From: Clostridiales bacterium
Lineage (GTDB): Bacteria > Bacillota > Clostridia > Saccharofermentanales > Saccharofermentanaceae
NCBI GenBank assembly: GCA_017554745.1
Contig: JAFZHS010000013.1
Location: forward strand, 230,964-294,963
DNA: 64,000 bases
Direction of reading: 5' to 3'
Shown: piece by piece, positions 42,239 to 51,788 of the stretch
How positions within the stretch are numbered: the stretch's first letter is position 1
How the letters are laid out: the number at the start of each line of letters is the position of its first letter
The notes under the pieces: generated by a model
Told to the model about the DNA's origin: nothing
Database searches by the model: none
The model's input: the letters and a program-made list of their open reading frames with translations, nothing else
Position numbers and translations under genes: made by a program

Positions 42239-43330
42239 ATGGCACAGAAAAGAGTACTGATGAAAGGCAATGAGGTCATTGCCGAGGCAGCTATCAGAGC
42301 AGGCTGCCGCAACTATTTCGGTTACCCGATTACACCTCAGACGGAAGTCATGCATTATATGGCTAAGAAGATGGTCCAGGTCGGCGGTAACTTCGTTCAG
42401 GCCGAGTCTGAGCTTGCAGCTATCAACATGGTTTACGGTGCTGCTGCAGCAGGATTCAGGGTTATGACATCTTCTTCCTCTCCGGGAATCTCCCTCAAGC
42501 AGGAAGGTATCTCTTACATTGCAGGTGCTGAGCTTCCTGCAGTCGTAGTAAATATCGTAAGAGCCGGCCCGGGTCTTGGCGGCATCCAGCCTGCACAGGG
42601 CGACTATTTCCAGGCTACAAAGGGCGGCGGACACGGTGACTACAGAAACATCGTTATCGCACCTGCTTCTGTTCAGGAGCTTTATGAGCTCGTTGTTGAA
42701 GCATTCAACCTCGCTGATAAGTACAGAATGACCTGCATGATCGTAGGCGACGGTACTTTGGGCCAGATGATGGAGCCTGTTGCTTTCCGTGACGAAGAGC
42801 CTATCGAGACTATCGAGAAGCCCTGGGCAGCTTGCGGAAGAAAGGGTGACTCTTTCCACCACACAGTAACTTCCATCTACATCGATCCTGATGTCCTCGA
42901 GAAGAAGAACCTTGAACTCCAGGACAAGTACAAGATCGTTGAGGCTAACGAAGTACGCTATGAAGCAATCAACATGGAGGATGCTGAGATCGTTATCACG
43001 GCTTTCGCCACATGCTCCAGAATCTGCAGAAACGTTATCCGTCAGGCAGCTGAGCTTGGCATCAAGGTCGGCATGATCCGTCCTATCACTCTCTGGCCGT
43101 TCCCTTACAAGGCAATCTCTGAAGCAGCAGATATGTCCAGCGTAAAGGCATTCCTTGACGTTGAGCTCAACGCAGGTCAGATGATCGAAGACGTAAGACT
43201 CGGCGCTAACGGCAAGAAGCCCGTTTATTTCCACGGCAGACTCGGAGGAAATCTCCCGATGCAGAAGGAAATCCTCGACAAGATCGTTGCGATCCACGAG
43301 GGAAAGATCACAGAAGGAGGTAATTTCTGA
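42239..43330 (+). CDS. vorB: 2-oxoacid:ferredoxin oxidoreductase alpha subunit (VorB type)
   Basis: ATG 42239 follows CGGGAGGGAG; the product is 363 residues. The N-terminal pyrimidine-binding domain (KGNEVIAEAAIRAGCRNYFGYPITPQTEV) and the segment SSSSPGISLKQEG are typical of VorB/KorA alpha subunits. With the TPP-binding subunit that follows, it oxidatively decarboxylates a 2-oxo acid to an acyl-CoA. The best family match is 3-methyl-2-oxobutanoate (valine-derived), but 2-oxoglutarate or a broad range cannot be excluded by sequence. Confidence 0.92.
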   Translation: MAQKRVLMKGNEVIAEAAIRAGCRNYFGYPITPQTEVMHYMAKKMVQVGGNFVQAESELAAINMVYGAAAAGFRVMTSSSSPGISLKQEGISYIAGAELPAVVVNIVRAGPGLGGIQPAQGDYFQATKGGGHGDYRNIVIAPASVQELYELVVEAFNLADKYRMTCMIVGDGTLGQMMEPVAFRDEEPIETIEKPWAACGRKGDSFHHTVTSIYIDPDVLEKKNLELQDKYKIVEANEVRYEAINMEDAEIVITAFATCSRICRNVIRQAAELGIKVGMIRPITLWPFPYKAISEAADMSSVKAFLDVELNAGQMIEDVRLGANGKKPVYFHGRLGGNLPMQKEILDKIVAIHEGKITEGGNF

Positions 43331-44154
43331 TGGCTGTAGTTTTCGAACCCACAAAAGGCCTTACAGATAAGCCTTTCCATTATTGTCCCGGCTGCTGCCA
43401 CGGCATCATCCACAGACTCGTCGCAGAGACTCTTGTAGCAAATGATGCTCTTGAGACAGCTGTAGGCGTTGCATCCGTAGGATGTACTTACAACTCATAT
43501 GAATACATCGCTTGCGACATGGTCCAGGCAGCTCACGGAAGAGCACCTGCCGTTGCAACAGGTATCAAGAGAAACCTGAAGGACAGCTTCGTCTTCACAT
43601 ATCAGGGAGACGGCGACCTCGCATCCATCGGTACAGCTGAGATCGTTCATGCTGCCGCAAGAAGCGAGAATATCACGGTTATCTTCGTAAACAACGCAGT
43701 TTACGGCATGACATCAGGCCAGATGGCTCCTACGACACTCGTAGGCCAGGTTACAACAACATCTCCCTGGGGCCGTGATCCTTCTTATCAGGGTTATCCT
43801 ATCAACGTTTCCGAGTTCTTATCCAATCTCGCAGGCGCTGCTTACATCGAGCGTGTTTGCGTTACAGACTTTAAGAACATCCAGAACGCAAAGAGAGCTA
43901 TCCAGAAGGCATTCAATGTCCAAAAGAACAAGCTCGGTTTCTCTCTCGTAGAAGTCCTTTCCACATGCCCTACAAACTGGGGTAAGGAGCCGCTGGCTGC
44001 TATGGAATGGCTTAAGGAGAACATGGAAAAGCAGTATCCGTTAGGATGCTACAAGGGCGCTGATATCACATTCGATGCTGACGGCAAGTATGTTTCAGGC
44101 GCTATCCCTGCAACTTCAAACAACTGCGTTAACGTTGGGGAGGTGAAGAAATGA
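43330..44154 (+). CDS. vorA: 2-oxoacid:ferredoxin oxidoreductase TPP-binding (beta) subunit
   Basis: This 274-residue subunit holds the TPP site: YCPGCCHGIIHR near the start, GDGDLASIGTAE (the Gly-Asp-Gly metal/TPP motif) and NNAVYGMTSGQMAPTT. The start overlaps the stop of the alpha gene by one base (TGATG), and the next gene overlaps its end by 4 bases. No 4Fe-4S motif is present in this subunit, consistent with the delta subunit carrying the clusters. Confidence 0.92.
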   Translation: MAVVFEPTKGLTDKPFHYCPGCCHGIIHRLVAETLVANDALETAVGVASVGCTYNSYEYIACDMVQAAHGRAPAVATGIKRNLKDSFVFTYQGDGDLASIGTAEIVHAAARSENITVIFVNNAVYGMTSGQMAPTTLVGQVTTTSPWGRDPSYQGYPINVSEFLSNLAGAAYIERVCVTDFKNIQNAKRAIQKAFNVQKNKLGFSLVEVLSTCPTNWGKEPLAAMEWLKENMEKQYPLGCYKGADITFDADGKYVSGAIPATSNNCVNVGEVKK

Positions 44155-44690
44155 TTGATTTCTCTGTAATTTTTGCCGGATTCGGCGGTCAGGGAATCCT
44201 CTCCGCAGGCAAGATGGCAGCAGAAGCTGCTCTTTACGAAGGCAAGGAAGTATCCTGGTTCCCTTCATACGGACCTGAGATGCGCGGCGGTACGGCTAAC
44301 TGTTCCGTAGTATTCTCAGATGAGCCTATCGGATCACCCGTAGTTAACGACGCAGACGTTGTTATCTGCCTCAACCAGCCTTCAATGGAGAAGTTCGAGA
44401 AGCAGTTAAAGCCCGGCGCTTTGATGATCCTCGATTCTTCCCTCATCAAGACAAGACCTGAAAGAACAGATATCAAGGTCATTGCTATGGAAGCATCCGA
44501 CATCGCTTCCGAGCTCGGCAAGATGATGTTCGCTCCTATCACAATGCTCGGCTGCATGGCTACCGCTACAGGCTGTTTCTCAAGAGATTCTTTCGAGAAG
44601 TCCCTTTATGAGATCCTTCCTGAGAGAAAACACAACCTCATTCCCATCAACATGGAAGCATTCGACAGAGGCGCAGCTTTCGCTAAGTAA
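44151..44690 (+). CDS. vorC: 2-oxoacid:ferredoxin oxidoreductase gamma subunit
   Basis: This 179-residue protein has the gamma-domain start FAGFGGQGILSAGKMAAEAA and SYGPEMRGGTANCSVVFSDEPIGSP. The gamma subunit helps bind CoA and stabilizes the complex. It is last in the operon and overlaps the beta gene by 4 bases. A strong terminator follows 22 bases later. Confidence 0.93.
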   Translation: MIDFSVIFAGFGGQGILSAGKMAAEAALYEGKEVSWFPSYGPEMRGGTANCSVVFSDEPIGSPVVNDADVVICLNQPSMEKFEKQLKPGALMILDSSLIKTRPERTDIKVIAMEASDIASELGKMMFAPITMLGCMATATGCFSRDSFEKSLYEILPERKHNLIPINMEAFDRGAAFAK

Positions 44691-44712
44691 TTGCGGTTTT
44701 GAATGTAATAAG

Positions 44713-44743
44713 AAAAGGAGTTGCTTCACGCAGCTCCTTTTTT
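44713..44743 (+). terminator. terminator after the vor operon
   Basis: A 12-bp stem (AAAAGGAGTTGC with GCAGCTCCTTTT, one G:T), a TTCAC loop and a run of T. Confidence 0.9.
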
Positions 44744-44769
44744 ATTGTCTCTAAACCTCTTGCCGGCAA

Positions 44770-45303
44770 TCAGTCGAATGTGTAAAGCTCAGCTTTTCCG
44801 TTCTCGATGATGATGTAAGACGGCTTTGTATCTTCCTTGGAAATTGAAGGTGAGCCCGGGTTCATGTAGCGGATCTTACGGCCGTCTTCGTAATCCCAGA
44901 TGATGTCCCCTGCGACATGTGTATGACCTGTCAGAAGTATTGCATTTTCAGGCATTACAGAAGGGAGGTTCATCGGGTTGTAGATATGTCCGTGGGTTAC
45001 AAAGAATGTAGTTCCTTCGTCAACAAGATAAATGTAATCGGCCATGATAGGGAACTTTAAGACCATCTGGTCGACTTCGGTATCGCAGTTGCCGCGAACG
45101 GCAAGGATCTTATCAGCATAGTTATTCAGTATCCCGATGACTTTCTTGGGCTCATAGTGAGCGGGGAGGTCGTTTCTCGGGCCGTGGTAGAGGATATCTC
45201 CCAAAAGTACGAGCTTCTCCGCGCCGCTTGCCAGAAAAGCGTCAATAATGCGCTGTGCCCAGTATGAATCGCCGTGAATGTCTGATGCTACAAAATATAT
45301 CAT
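44770..45303 (-). CDS. yfcE: metallophosphoesterase, YfcE-like phosphodiesterase
   Basis: ATG at 45303 follows AGAGGT on the minus strand; the product is 177 residues. It carries the calcineurin-like metal sites in order: SDIHGD, GDILYHGPRND, RGNCD, THGH and TGHTH. This is the small MJ0936/YfcE group of phosphodiesterases, whose in vivo substrate is not settled. It stands alone, convergent with the vor operon. Confidence 0.9.
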   Translation of the reverse strand: MIYFVASDIHGDSYWAQRIIDAFLASGAEKLVLLGDILYHGPRNDLPAHYEPKKVIGILNNYADKILAVRGNCDTEVDQMVLKFPIMADYIYLVDEGTTFFVTHGHIYNPMNLPSVMPENAILLTGHTHVAGDIIWDYEDGRKIRYMNPGSPSISKEDTKPSYIIIENGKAELYTFD

Positions 45304-45487
45304 GAGATGACCTCTTAGTCTTTTATTGCGAATAGAATAACACAGCAAAGCACAACTTTCGGGGTGTTTCGGCATTTTGTTTCAGAATGGATAGCAAGAT
45401 GTGTTGAATGCAGAGCGAAAATTGACAACCTTCGTTAATAATGCACAAAACAGAGGGCAAAAACACAACGCTTTTTGTATTTTCGGA

Positions 45488-45515
45488 TGGTAAAATCTCT
45501 AATTTAGTTTATAAT
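45488..45515 (+). promoter_or_regulatory. two candidate -10 elements of the glycogen operon
   Basis: TGGTAAAAT (45488-45496, extended -10) and TATAAT (45510-45515) both lie in the 298-base gap before glgB. Neither has a good -35. The upstream part of the gap (45304-45480) is AT-rich and shows no other feature. Confidence 0.45.
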
Positions 45516-45601
45516 ATCTGTTATTAAGGGGCATTGCCTCTGATTATTTGTGTGCTTATTTCCGGCACATATACAAAGGACAGGGAGGAAAGGCTACATC
45601 T

Positions 45602-47689
45602 ATGGATGCCGCTTATCTATTCAACAAAGGCGAGAATTATATGAGCTACAAGTTCCTCGGCGCTCATCCTTATGAGGACGAGAACGGCAAGGGCTTTATA
45701 TTCCGCGTGTGGGCTCCGAATGCAAGAATGGTCAGCGTTATGGGCGACTTCAACGATTGGGATCCCAACGGCTGCCAGATGTTTATGCTCGGCAAGACCG
45801 GCATTTGGGAGCAGAAGGTTCCCGAAGCGAGGCAGTGGGACCGCTATAAGTACAGAGTCATAGGCGCTGACAACAGGATCTATGAGAAGGGTGATCCTTT
45901 CGCAAGGCATTTCGAGACCAGACCCAACAACGCTTCCATCATATACGATCCCGATGATTATATCTGGAATGACGACGAGTTCGTAAAGAACAGAACTGAT
46001 GCCCTGGCTCCTAAGCCGATCAACATCTATGAGCTCCATTTAGGCTCCTGGAGAAGACATCCGGACGGTAATTTCTTCACATACAGGGAACTGGCTATAG
46101 ATCTTGCAGATTACTGCAAGAAGATGCACTACACTCATATTGAGCTTATGCCTATCCTGGAGCACCCTCTTGATGATTCATGGGGCTATCAGGTAACGGG
46201 ATACTATGCGGTTACCTCAAGATTCGGCACGCCTGCCGACTTCAAGTTCATGGTAGACGTCCTTCACCAGAACGGCATCTCCGTACTCCTTGACTGGGTA
46301 CCGGCTCATTTCCCTAAGAACATGGAAGGTCTTGTCAGATTTGACGGCACGCCTTGTTATGAATATGCGGATCCCAGGATCGGCGAGCACAGAGAGTGGG
46401 GTACTTATGTTTTCGATTACTCCAAGAATGAAGTGCTCTCGTTCCTTATCTCCAATGCGGTTTACTGGATCGACGAATTCCATCTGGACGGAATCCGCGT
46501 AGACGCAGTATCTTCAATGCTCTACAGGGATTACGGCAGAAACCAGTATATTCCGAATAAGTACGGCGGCAATGAGAATCTTGAGGCTATCGAATTCTTC
46601 AAGAGACTTAACTCCATCATCCGCAAGAACTATCCTTACGCAATGATCGTTGCCGAAGAATCAACTGCATGGCCTAAGGTATCCCATCCCGTTGAAGAGG
46701 GAGGCCTCGGCTTCACACATAAGTGGAACATGGGCTGGATGCACGATACTCTCGATTATTTCTCCACAGACTCCTACGCAAGGGGCTGGCATCACGATGA
46801 GTTCTGCTTCTCGATGATGTATGCATTCGCAGAGAATTACATCCTGAGCCTTTCACATGACGAAGTAGTTCACGGCAAGCACTCCCTTATCGATAAGATG
46901 CCCGGCGATATCTGGAGAAAGTTCGCTTCCCTCAGATCAATGATGCTCTATCAGATCAGCCATCCGGGCGCAAAATTAAACTTCATGGGCGCTGAATTCG
47001 GCCAGTTCATCGAATGGCGTTTCTATGAACAGCTCGAGTGGTTCTTGCTTGATTACGAATCACACCGTCTGCTCCAGAGCTTCAACAGCGAGCTCAACAA
47101 GTTCTATATCGAGCATCCGCAGATGTGGGCAGACGACCATACATGGGCGGGCTTCGAATGGATCGCAGCAGACGACACGAAGAACAATGTGTTCGTCTAC
47201 AAGAGATCCTGCCCTGATCCCAAGCTCAACGATATCTATGTAGCTCTCAACATGGTGCCCCAGCCTCTCGAAGGCTATGAGATGCCTGTTTATGAGCTCG
47301 GCACATACAAGATCGTCTTCAACACGGACGACATGTGCCACGGCGGTTCGGGTTATCCGACGGCAACCGATATGAACGGGTGCTTTGAAGCGATCGACGA
47401 GCCCTTAAACGGCAAGCCTTACAAGGTAAGGATCAACCTTCCGCCTCTTGCAGGTATCTACTTCATGAAGGTCAAGGACCCTGCAAAGAAGAAGGCTAAG
47501 AAACCTGCCGCTAAGACGTCTTCCGCAAAGCCCGCCGCAAAGAAAGCAGCAAAGCCTGCCGCAAAGAAGACCACAAAGACAGCAGCAAAGGCTGGGACCA
47601 AGCCTGCTGCCAAAAAGCCTGCAAAGAAGCCTGCAGCCAAGAAAGCCGCAGCTCCCAAGAAGGCTGACACAAAAGCAAATAAAAAGTAA
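45602..47689 (+). CDS. glgB: glycogen branching enzyme with a Lys/Ala-rich C-terminal tail
   Basis: From ATG 45602 (GGGAGGAAAGG upstream) the product is 695 residues. It has a CBM48 domain (about 20-115), a GH13 barrel with GIRVDAVSSML (nucleophile Asp), AEESTAWP (acid Glu) and LSHDEVVHGK, and a C-terminal beta domain ending near residue 625. Residues 627-695 are an added tail of Lys, Ala, Pro and Thr (KKPAAK, KPAAKKAAK and the like) which branching enzymes normally lack. GlgB makes alpha-1,6 branches in glycogen. It is first in an operon with glgC, glgD, glgA and a GH13 gene. Confidence 0.95.
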   Translation: MDAAYLFNKGENYMSYKFLGAHPYEDENGKGFIFRVWAPNARMVSVMGDFNDWDPNGCQMFMLGKTGIWEQKVPEARQWDRYKYRVIGADNRIYEKGDPFARHFETRPNNASIIYDPDDYIWNDDEFVKNRTDALAPKPINIYELHLGSWRRHPDGNFFTYRELAIDLADYCKKMHYTHIELMPILEHPLDDSWGYQVTGYYAVTSRFGTPADFKFMVDVLHQNGISVLLDWVPAHFPKNMEGLVRFDGTPCYEYADPRIGEHREWGTYVFDYSKNEVLSFLISNAVYWIDEFHLDGIRVDAVSSMLYRDYGRNQYIPNKYGGNENLEAIEFFKRLNSIIRKNYPYAMIVAEESTAWPKVSHPVEEGGLGFTHKWNMGWMHDTLDYFSTDSYARGWHHDEFCFSMMYAFAENYILSLSHDEVVHGKHSLIDKMPGDIWRKFASLRSMMLYQISHPGAKLNFMGAEFGQFIEWRFYEQLEWFLLDYESHRLLQSFNSELNKFYIEHPQMWADDHTWAGFEWIAADDTKNNVFVYKRSCPDPKLNDIYVALNMVPQPLEGYEMPVYELGTYKIVFNTDDMCHGGSGYPTATDMNGCFEAIDEPLNGKPYKVRINLPPLAGIYFMKVKDPAKKKAKKPAAKTSSAKPAAKKAAKPAAKKTTKTAAKAGTKPAAKKPAKKPAAKKAAAPKKADTKANKK

Positions 47690-47716
47690 AAAGCTCATAT
47701 ACGGAGGTAACTCATT

Positions 47717-48976
47717 ATGGCAAGAACTGAAGTCGTTGCGATGATACTCGCAGGAGGACAGGGAAGCAGACTCGGAGTGCTGACCAAGACGGTCGCAAAG
47801 CCGGCGGTACCCTTTGGAAGCCGTTACAGGATCATCGATTTCCCGCTCTCTAACTGTGTAAACTCAGGCATAGAGATCGTAGGTGTCCTTACTCAGTATC
47901 AGCCTCTGGCTCTTAACACTTACGTCGGTAACGGTCACCCATGGGACCTCGACAGAAATAATGCGGGCGCATATATCCTTCCGCCTTTCCAGAGCAATGC
48001 AGGCTCTGACTGGTATAAGGGAACGGCTAACGCTATCTACCAGAATATGAGCTTTATCGATGACAACGATCCCGAATACGTTGTTATCCTCTCAGGCGAC
48101 CACATCTACAAGATGGATTACGCCGCAATGCTCAAATCACACATCGAAAAGGGCGCTGATGCCACGATCGCAGTTTATGAAGTACCGTGGGAAGAAGCTC
48201 CGAGATTCGGTATCCTCAACACCAAGGAAGAGGATGTTATCGAAGAGTTTGAAGAAAAGCCCGCTAATCCGAAGAGCAATCTCGCTTCCATGGGTGTTTA
48301 CATCTTCACATGGAGCGTTTTGAGACAGGCTTTGATCGAAGACGAAGCTGATCCGAATTCAAATAATGACTTCGGTAAGAATATCGTCCCGAATCTCCTC
48401 TCACAAGGCAAGAAGCTCTGTGCTTACAGATTCTCCGGTTATTGGAAGGACGTTGGAACGATCTCGTCTCTCTGGGAGACCAACATGGATATCCTTGATA
48501 AGCCTGAAGAGATCAACCTTGTCGACAGATCCTGGAAGATCTTCTCGAGGAACCCGGTTAAGCCTTCACACTTCATCGGCTCAGGTGCTAAAGTCAAGAA
48601 TTCCGCTCTTACGGACGGCTGCCGTATCTTCGGTGACGTAGAGCATTCAGTTCTCTCCGAGTCTGTAATAGTCGAAAAGGGAGCTATCGTTAAGGACTGC
48701 GTTCTTATGCCGGGCGTTGTGGTCAAGGAAGGCGCACATATCGAGCGCTGCGTAATCGATCAGGGAACCGTTATCGGCAAAAACGTTCAGGCAGGAAGCT
48801 TCGTTGAGGGTGAAGGTCCTTATACGAATCACAAGATCTGTTCTGAAGGCATCTGCGTTTTCGAGCGCGGACTGACGATCAAGGAAGGCGCGGTAATACC
48901 GGCCAACAGCATGATCGATTCAGATCTGGAAGTTCCCGAAGACTGCAAGATCATCGAGTCAAAATTCAGAGCATGA
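47717..48976 (+). CDS. glgC: glucose-1-phosphate adenylyltransferase, catalytic subunit
   Basis: This 419-residue enzyme makes ADP-glucose. It has the nucleotide-binding start [15 protein letters not shown] and [19 protein letters not shown], the catalytic region [10 protein letters not shown] and a C-terminal left-handed beta helix (about 290-400). It lies between glgB and glgD in the operon; in Bacillota, GlgC pairs with the regulatory GlgD, as here. Unlike GlgB and GlgA, it carries no Lys/Ala tail. Confidence 0.96.
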   Translation: MARTEVVAMILAGGQGSRLGVLTKTVAKPAVPFGSRYRIIDFPLSNCVNSGIEIVGVLTQYQPLALNTYVGNGHPWDLDRNNAGAYILPPFQSNAGSDWYKGTANAIYQNMSFIDDNDPEYVVILSGDHIYKMDYAAMLKSHIEKGADATIAVYEVPWEEAPRFGILNTKEEDVIEEFEEKPANPKSNLASMGVYIFTWSVLRQALIEDEADPNSNNDFGKNIVPNLLSQGKKLCAYRFSGYWKDVGTISSLWETNMDILDKPEEINLVDRSWKIFSRNPVKPSHFIGSGAKVKNSALTDGCRIFGDVEHSVLSESVIVEKGAIVKDCVLMPGVVVKEGAHIERCVIDQGTVIGKNVQAGSFVEGEGPYTNHKICSEGICVFERGLTIKEGAVIPANSMIDSDLEVPEDCKIIESKFRA

Positions 48977-48996
48977 GGTAAAGGAGATTAAGACAT

Positions 48997-50106
48997 ATGT
49001 TTAATAATGCAATGGGGCTTATCTTAGCCGACAACAAAAAGATATCTCTTGGAGAACTCTCCAATCCCCGCGCTCTTTCCGCTATGCCTTTCGGCGGAAG
49101 ATACAGGATCATAGACTTCATGCTCTCCAACATGGTCAATTCAGGCGTAAAGAACGTCGGACTTCTTACTTACAACAAGTACAAGTCACTGATGGACCAC
49201 ACGGGAACAGGTGCTGCATGGTCTCTCGACCGTAAGAACGACGGACTTCATATCCTTCCGCCTTACGTAAACTCCGAGGCTACGAATATCAGTTCCGACG
49301 AAGAGCTTACGGGCGTTATCGATTTCTTAAGACAGTCACGTACTCCTTATGTCATCGTTGCTGGCGCTAACGTTATCCTCAACACGACTTTCGATTCTTT
49401 CATCAAGTCCCATGAGGAATCAGGTGCAGACATCTCCGTCATGTATAACCGTGACGGCACTAAGTTCGGCAATCCTTCTTACATCCTCGACATTGATGAT
49501 GACGGCTTCGTAAGAGACATGCTCTATAATCCTGCAAAGGCTACATCACCCAAGTGTTCACTCGGCATCCTGTGCCTGAGAAGAGATCTCCTGATCGACA
49601 TCCTCGCCCGTCAGATGGCGCACGGACAGAGCCACTTTGGTATTCATTCGATCGTTAAGATGTTCGATGAATTCAAGGTCCACGGCTTCGAATATTCAGG
49701 CGTAGTCTTAAGGATCAACAGCGTACAGGCTTACTTCAATGCTTCGATGTCGCTTCTTACGGATTCAGTCAGAAACGACCTTTTCTGGAGCGGAAAGCCT
49801 ATCTATACGAAGGTCAAGGACGAGGCACCTACACTTTACTTCGACAACGCAGAGATGAGCGATTCGATCGTTTCCGACGGTTGCCGCATCTACGGCAAGG
49901 TCGAGAGTTCAGTTATTTTCAGAAGTGTTACGATCGCGAAAAATACCACAGTCAAGAACTGCGTAATCATGCAGGACGTTCACATCTCAGAGAACTGCCA
50001 CCTTGAGAACGTAATCCTTGACAAGAACGCATTCGTAAGACCGGGCGTAAGACTTGTCGGACATCCCGACTATCCTATTGTCATAGGAAAAGGAGCAGGT
50101 ATCTGA
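48997..50106 (+). CDS. glgD: ADP-glucose pyrophosphorylase regulatory subunit
   Basis: This 369-residue GlgC paralog lacks the catalytic features: its N-terminal loop reads GLILADNKKISLGEL instead of the Gly-rich AGGQGSRL. It retains MPFGGRYRIIDFMLSN and the C-terminal beta helix. GlgD forms a heteromer with GlgC and changes its activity. The next start (glgA) comes 2 bases after its stop. Confidence 0.94.
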   Translation: MFNNAMGLILADNKKISLGELSNPRALSAMPFGGRYRIIDFMLSNMVNSGVKNVGLLTYNKYKSLMDHTGTGAAWSLDRKNDGLHILPPYVNSEATNISSDEELTGVIDFLRQSRTPYVIVAGANVILNTTFDSFIKSHEESGADISVMYNRDGTKFGNPSYILDIDDDGFVRDMLYNPAKATSPKCSLGILCLRRDLLIDILARQMAHGQSHFGIHSIVKMFDEFKVHGFEYSGVVLRINSVQAYFNASMSLLTDSVRNDLFWSGKPIYTKVKDEAPTLYFDNAEMSDSIVSDGCRIYGKVESSVIFRSVTIAKNTTVKNCVIMQDVHISENCHLENVILDKNAFVRPGVRLVGHPDYPIVIGKGAGI

Positions 50107-50108
50107 TT

Positions 50109-51788
50109 ATGGAAAAGAATATCAAAGTATTGTTCGCTTCATCGGAATGCAGCCCGTTCGTTAAAGTCGGCGGACTTGCAGACGTTGTCGGAAGTCTGCC
50201 TGTAGAGCTCAACAAGCAGGGCGTTGACGCACGTGTCATAATCCCGCTCTACAAGAAGATCAAGGTCAAGTACAGCGACAAACTCCACTTCCTCGGATGG
50301 AAGATGGTTCACATGGGATGGCGTTCGCTTTATGCGGGCCTTTTCGAGCTTGAGGTGAACGGCGTTGTATTCTACTTCATCGATAACGAGTACTATTTCA
50401 ACTTCGATCAGATCTATGTTGATTATGTTTTCGATATCGAGCGTTACTGTTTCTACCAGAGAGCAGTACTGGACTTCATGGGAGACTTCATGAACTTTGA
50501 GCCCAATGTCCTTCACTGCAATGACTGGCAGACCGGCATGATGCCGATGCTCCTTGACTGTCACTTCAAGAAGAACGGCTATCACACCAACGTCCAGACG
50601 GTCTACACGATCCACAATCTTAAGTATCAGGGCGTTCATTCCATCGACGTCGTAAGAGAGATGTTAGATCTTCCTGACGATTATTTGAGAGAGGATTTCT
50701 GCATCAAGGATAAGGCCATCAACTTCATGAAGGCCGGTATCGTTTTCTCGAATTCCGTTACGACCGTATCTCCGACATATGCTTATGAGATCATGACCGA
50801 TTACTACGGCGAAGGCCTCAACTACACACTGCAGAAGTATGCATATAAGGTATCCGGCATCATCAACGGAATGAATGATCTTGAATACGATCCTTCAAAG
50901 GACGATAAGATCCCGATGAAGTATTCCGTCAAGAATTACAAGGAAGGAAAGGCTGCCTGCAAGAAGTCACTGCAGGAGCAGCTTAACCTCGACGTCAATC
51001 CGGGCGCTCCTCTTTGCGCAATGATCTCAAGACTCGTAGACCAGAAGGGCCTGGATCTCCTGCTCTATGTATTGGAAGAAATGCTCTATGACGGCATGCA
51101 GGTCGTTATCCTCGGTACGGGCGACCCGTATTATGAGAGAGCTCTCGTAGATATCGCCAACCGCAACCAGGGCAAGATGTGCGCCTGCATCGATTTCGAC
51201 AGCGGACTTGCGCATACGATCTATGCGGCATCCGACATTTTCCTTATGCCGAGTATCTTTGAGCCCTGCGGCCTCTCACAGCTCTGCTCCATGGCATACG
51301 GCTCTGTACCTGTCGTAAGAGAGACGGGCGGCCTTAAGGACACCGTAACGCCTTATAATGAGTACACAGGCGAGGGTAACGGCTTCTCATTCGCAAATAT
51401 CAACGCTCATGAGTTCCTGTTCGTTACCAAGTACGCTGCCGATATCTACCGTCATAAGCCTGAGGTATGGGACAAGCTCATCGAGACAGGCATGAAGGGT
51501 GATTATTCCTGGAAGAAGAGCGCTGGCGAATATGCCGGTCTCTACTCGCTGATCACGGGCATTCCGAGGATCGAGGAAAAGCCTGCCGAAGCTCCCGTAA
51601 AGGAAGCTAAGAAGGAAGCTCCCGAGAAGAAGGCAGAGGCTAAGAAGCCCGCCGAAAAGAAGCCTGCTGCAAAGAAAGCTCCCGCTAAAAAGGCACCCGC
51701 CAAGAAGCCTGCAGCAAAGAAGGCTCCTGCCAAGGCTGAAGAAAAGAAGCCTGACGCAAAGGCTGACGACAAGGAGAAGAAAGCTTGA
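50109..51788 (+). CDS. glgA: glycogen synthase with a Lys/Ala/Pro/Glu-rich C-terminal tail
   Basis: This 559-residue GT5 enzyme extends alpha-1,4-glucan from ADP-glucose. The ADP-glucose site KVGGLADVVGSLP lies near residue 17, and the C-terminal GT-B site reads FEPCGLSQLCSMAYG, followed by RETGGLKDTV. The family core ends near residue 488. Residues 489-559 are an added tail with many KKPA/KKAP units, mixed with Glu in its first third and last tenth. The tail resembles those of GlgB and Ppk1 and the H1-like protein. Its stop overlaps the next start by one base. Confidence 0.95.
   Translation: MEKNIKVLFASSECSPFVKVGGLADVVGSLPVELNKQGVDARVIIPLYKKIKVKYSDKLHFLGWKMVHMGWRSLYAGLFELEVNGVVFYFIDNEYYFNFDQIYVDYVFDIERYCFYQRAVLDFMGDFMNFEPNVLHCNDWQTGMMPMLLDCHFKKNGYHTNVQTVYTIHNLKYQGVHSIDVVREMLDLPDDYLREDFCIKDKAINFMKAGIVFSNSVTTVSPTYAYEIMTDYYGEGLNYTLQKYAYKVSGIINGMNDLEYDPSKDDKIPMKYSVKNYKEGKAACKKSLQEQLNLDVNPGAPLCAMISRLVDQKGLDLLLYVLEEMLYDGMQVVILGTGDPYYERALVDIANRNQGKMCACIDFDSGLAHTIYAASDIFLMPSIFEPCGLSQLCSMAYGSVPVVRETGGLKDTVTPYNEYTGEGNGFSFANINAHEFLFVTKYAADIYRHKPEVWDKLIETGMKGDYSWKKSAGEYAGLYSLITGIPRIEEKPAEAPVKEAKKEAPEKKAEAKKPAEKKPAAKKAPAKKAPAKKPAAKKAPAKAEEKKPDAKADDKEKKA

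Noticed and set aside
42203..43354. A 383-codon minus-strand frame opposite vorB
   Set aside because: It mirrors a real gene almost exactly; its Ser/Cys/Leu-rich composition is what antisense of this codon usage gives, and vorB motifs are clear on the plus strand.
42007..44690. The four-subunit oxidoreductase as pyruvate:ferredoxin oxidoreductase
   Set aside because: Subunit order, the VorB-like alpha start and the short ferredoxin subunit fit the Vor/Kor group better; exact substrate remains open.
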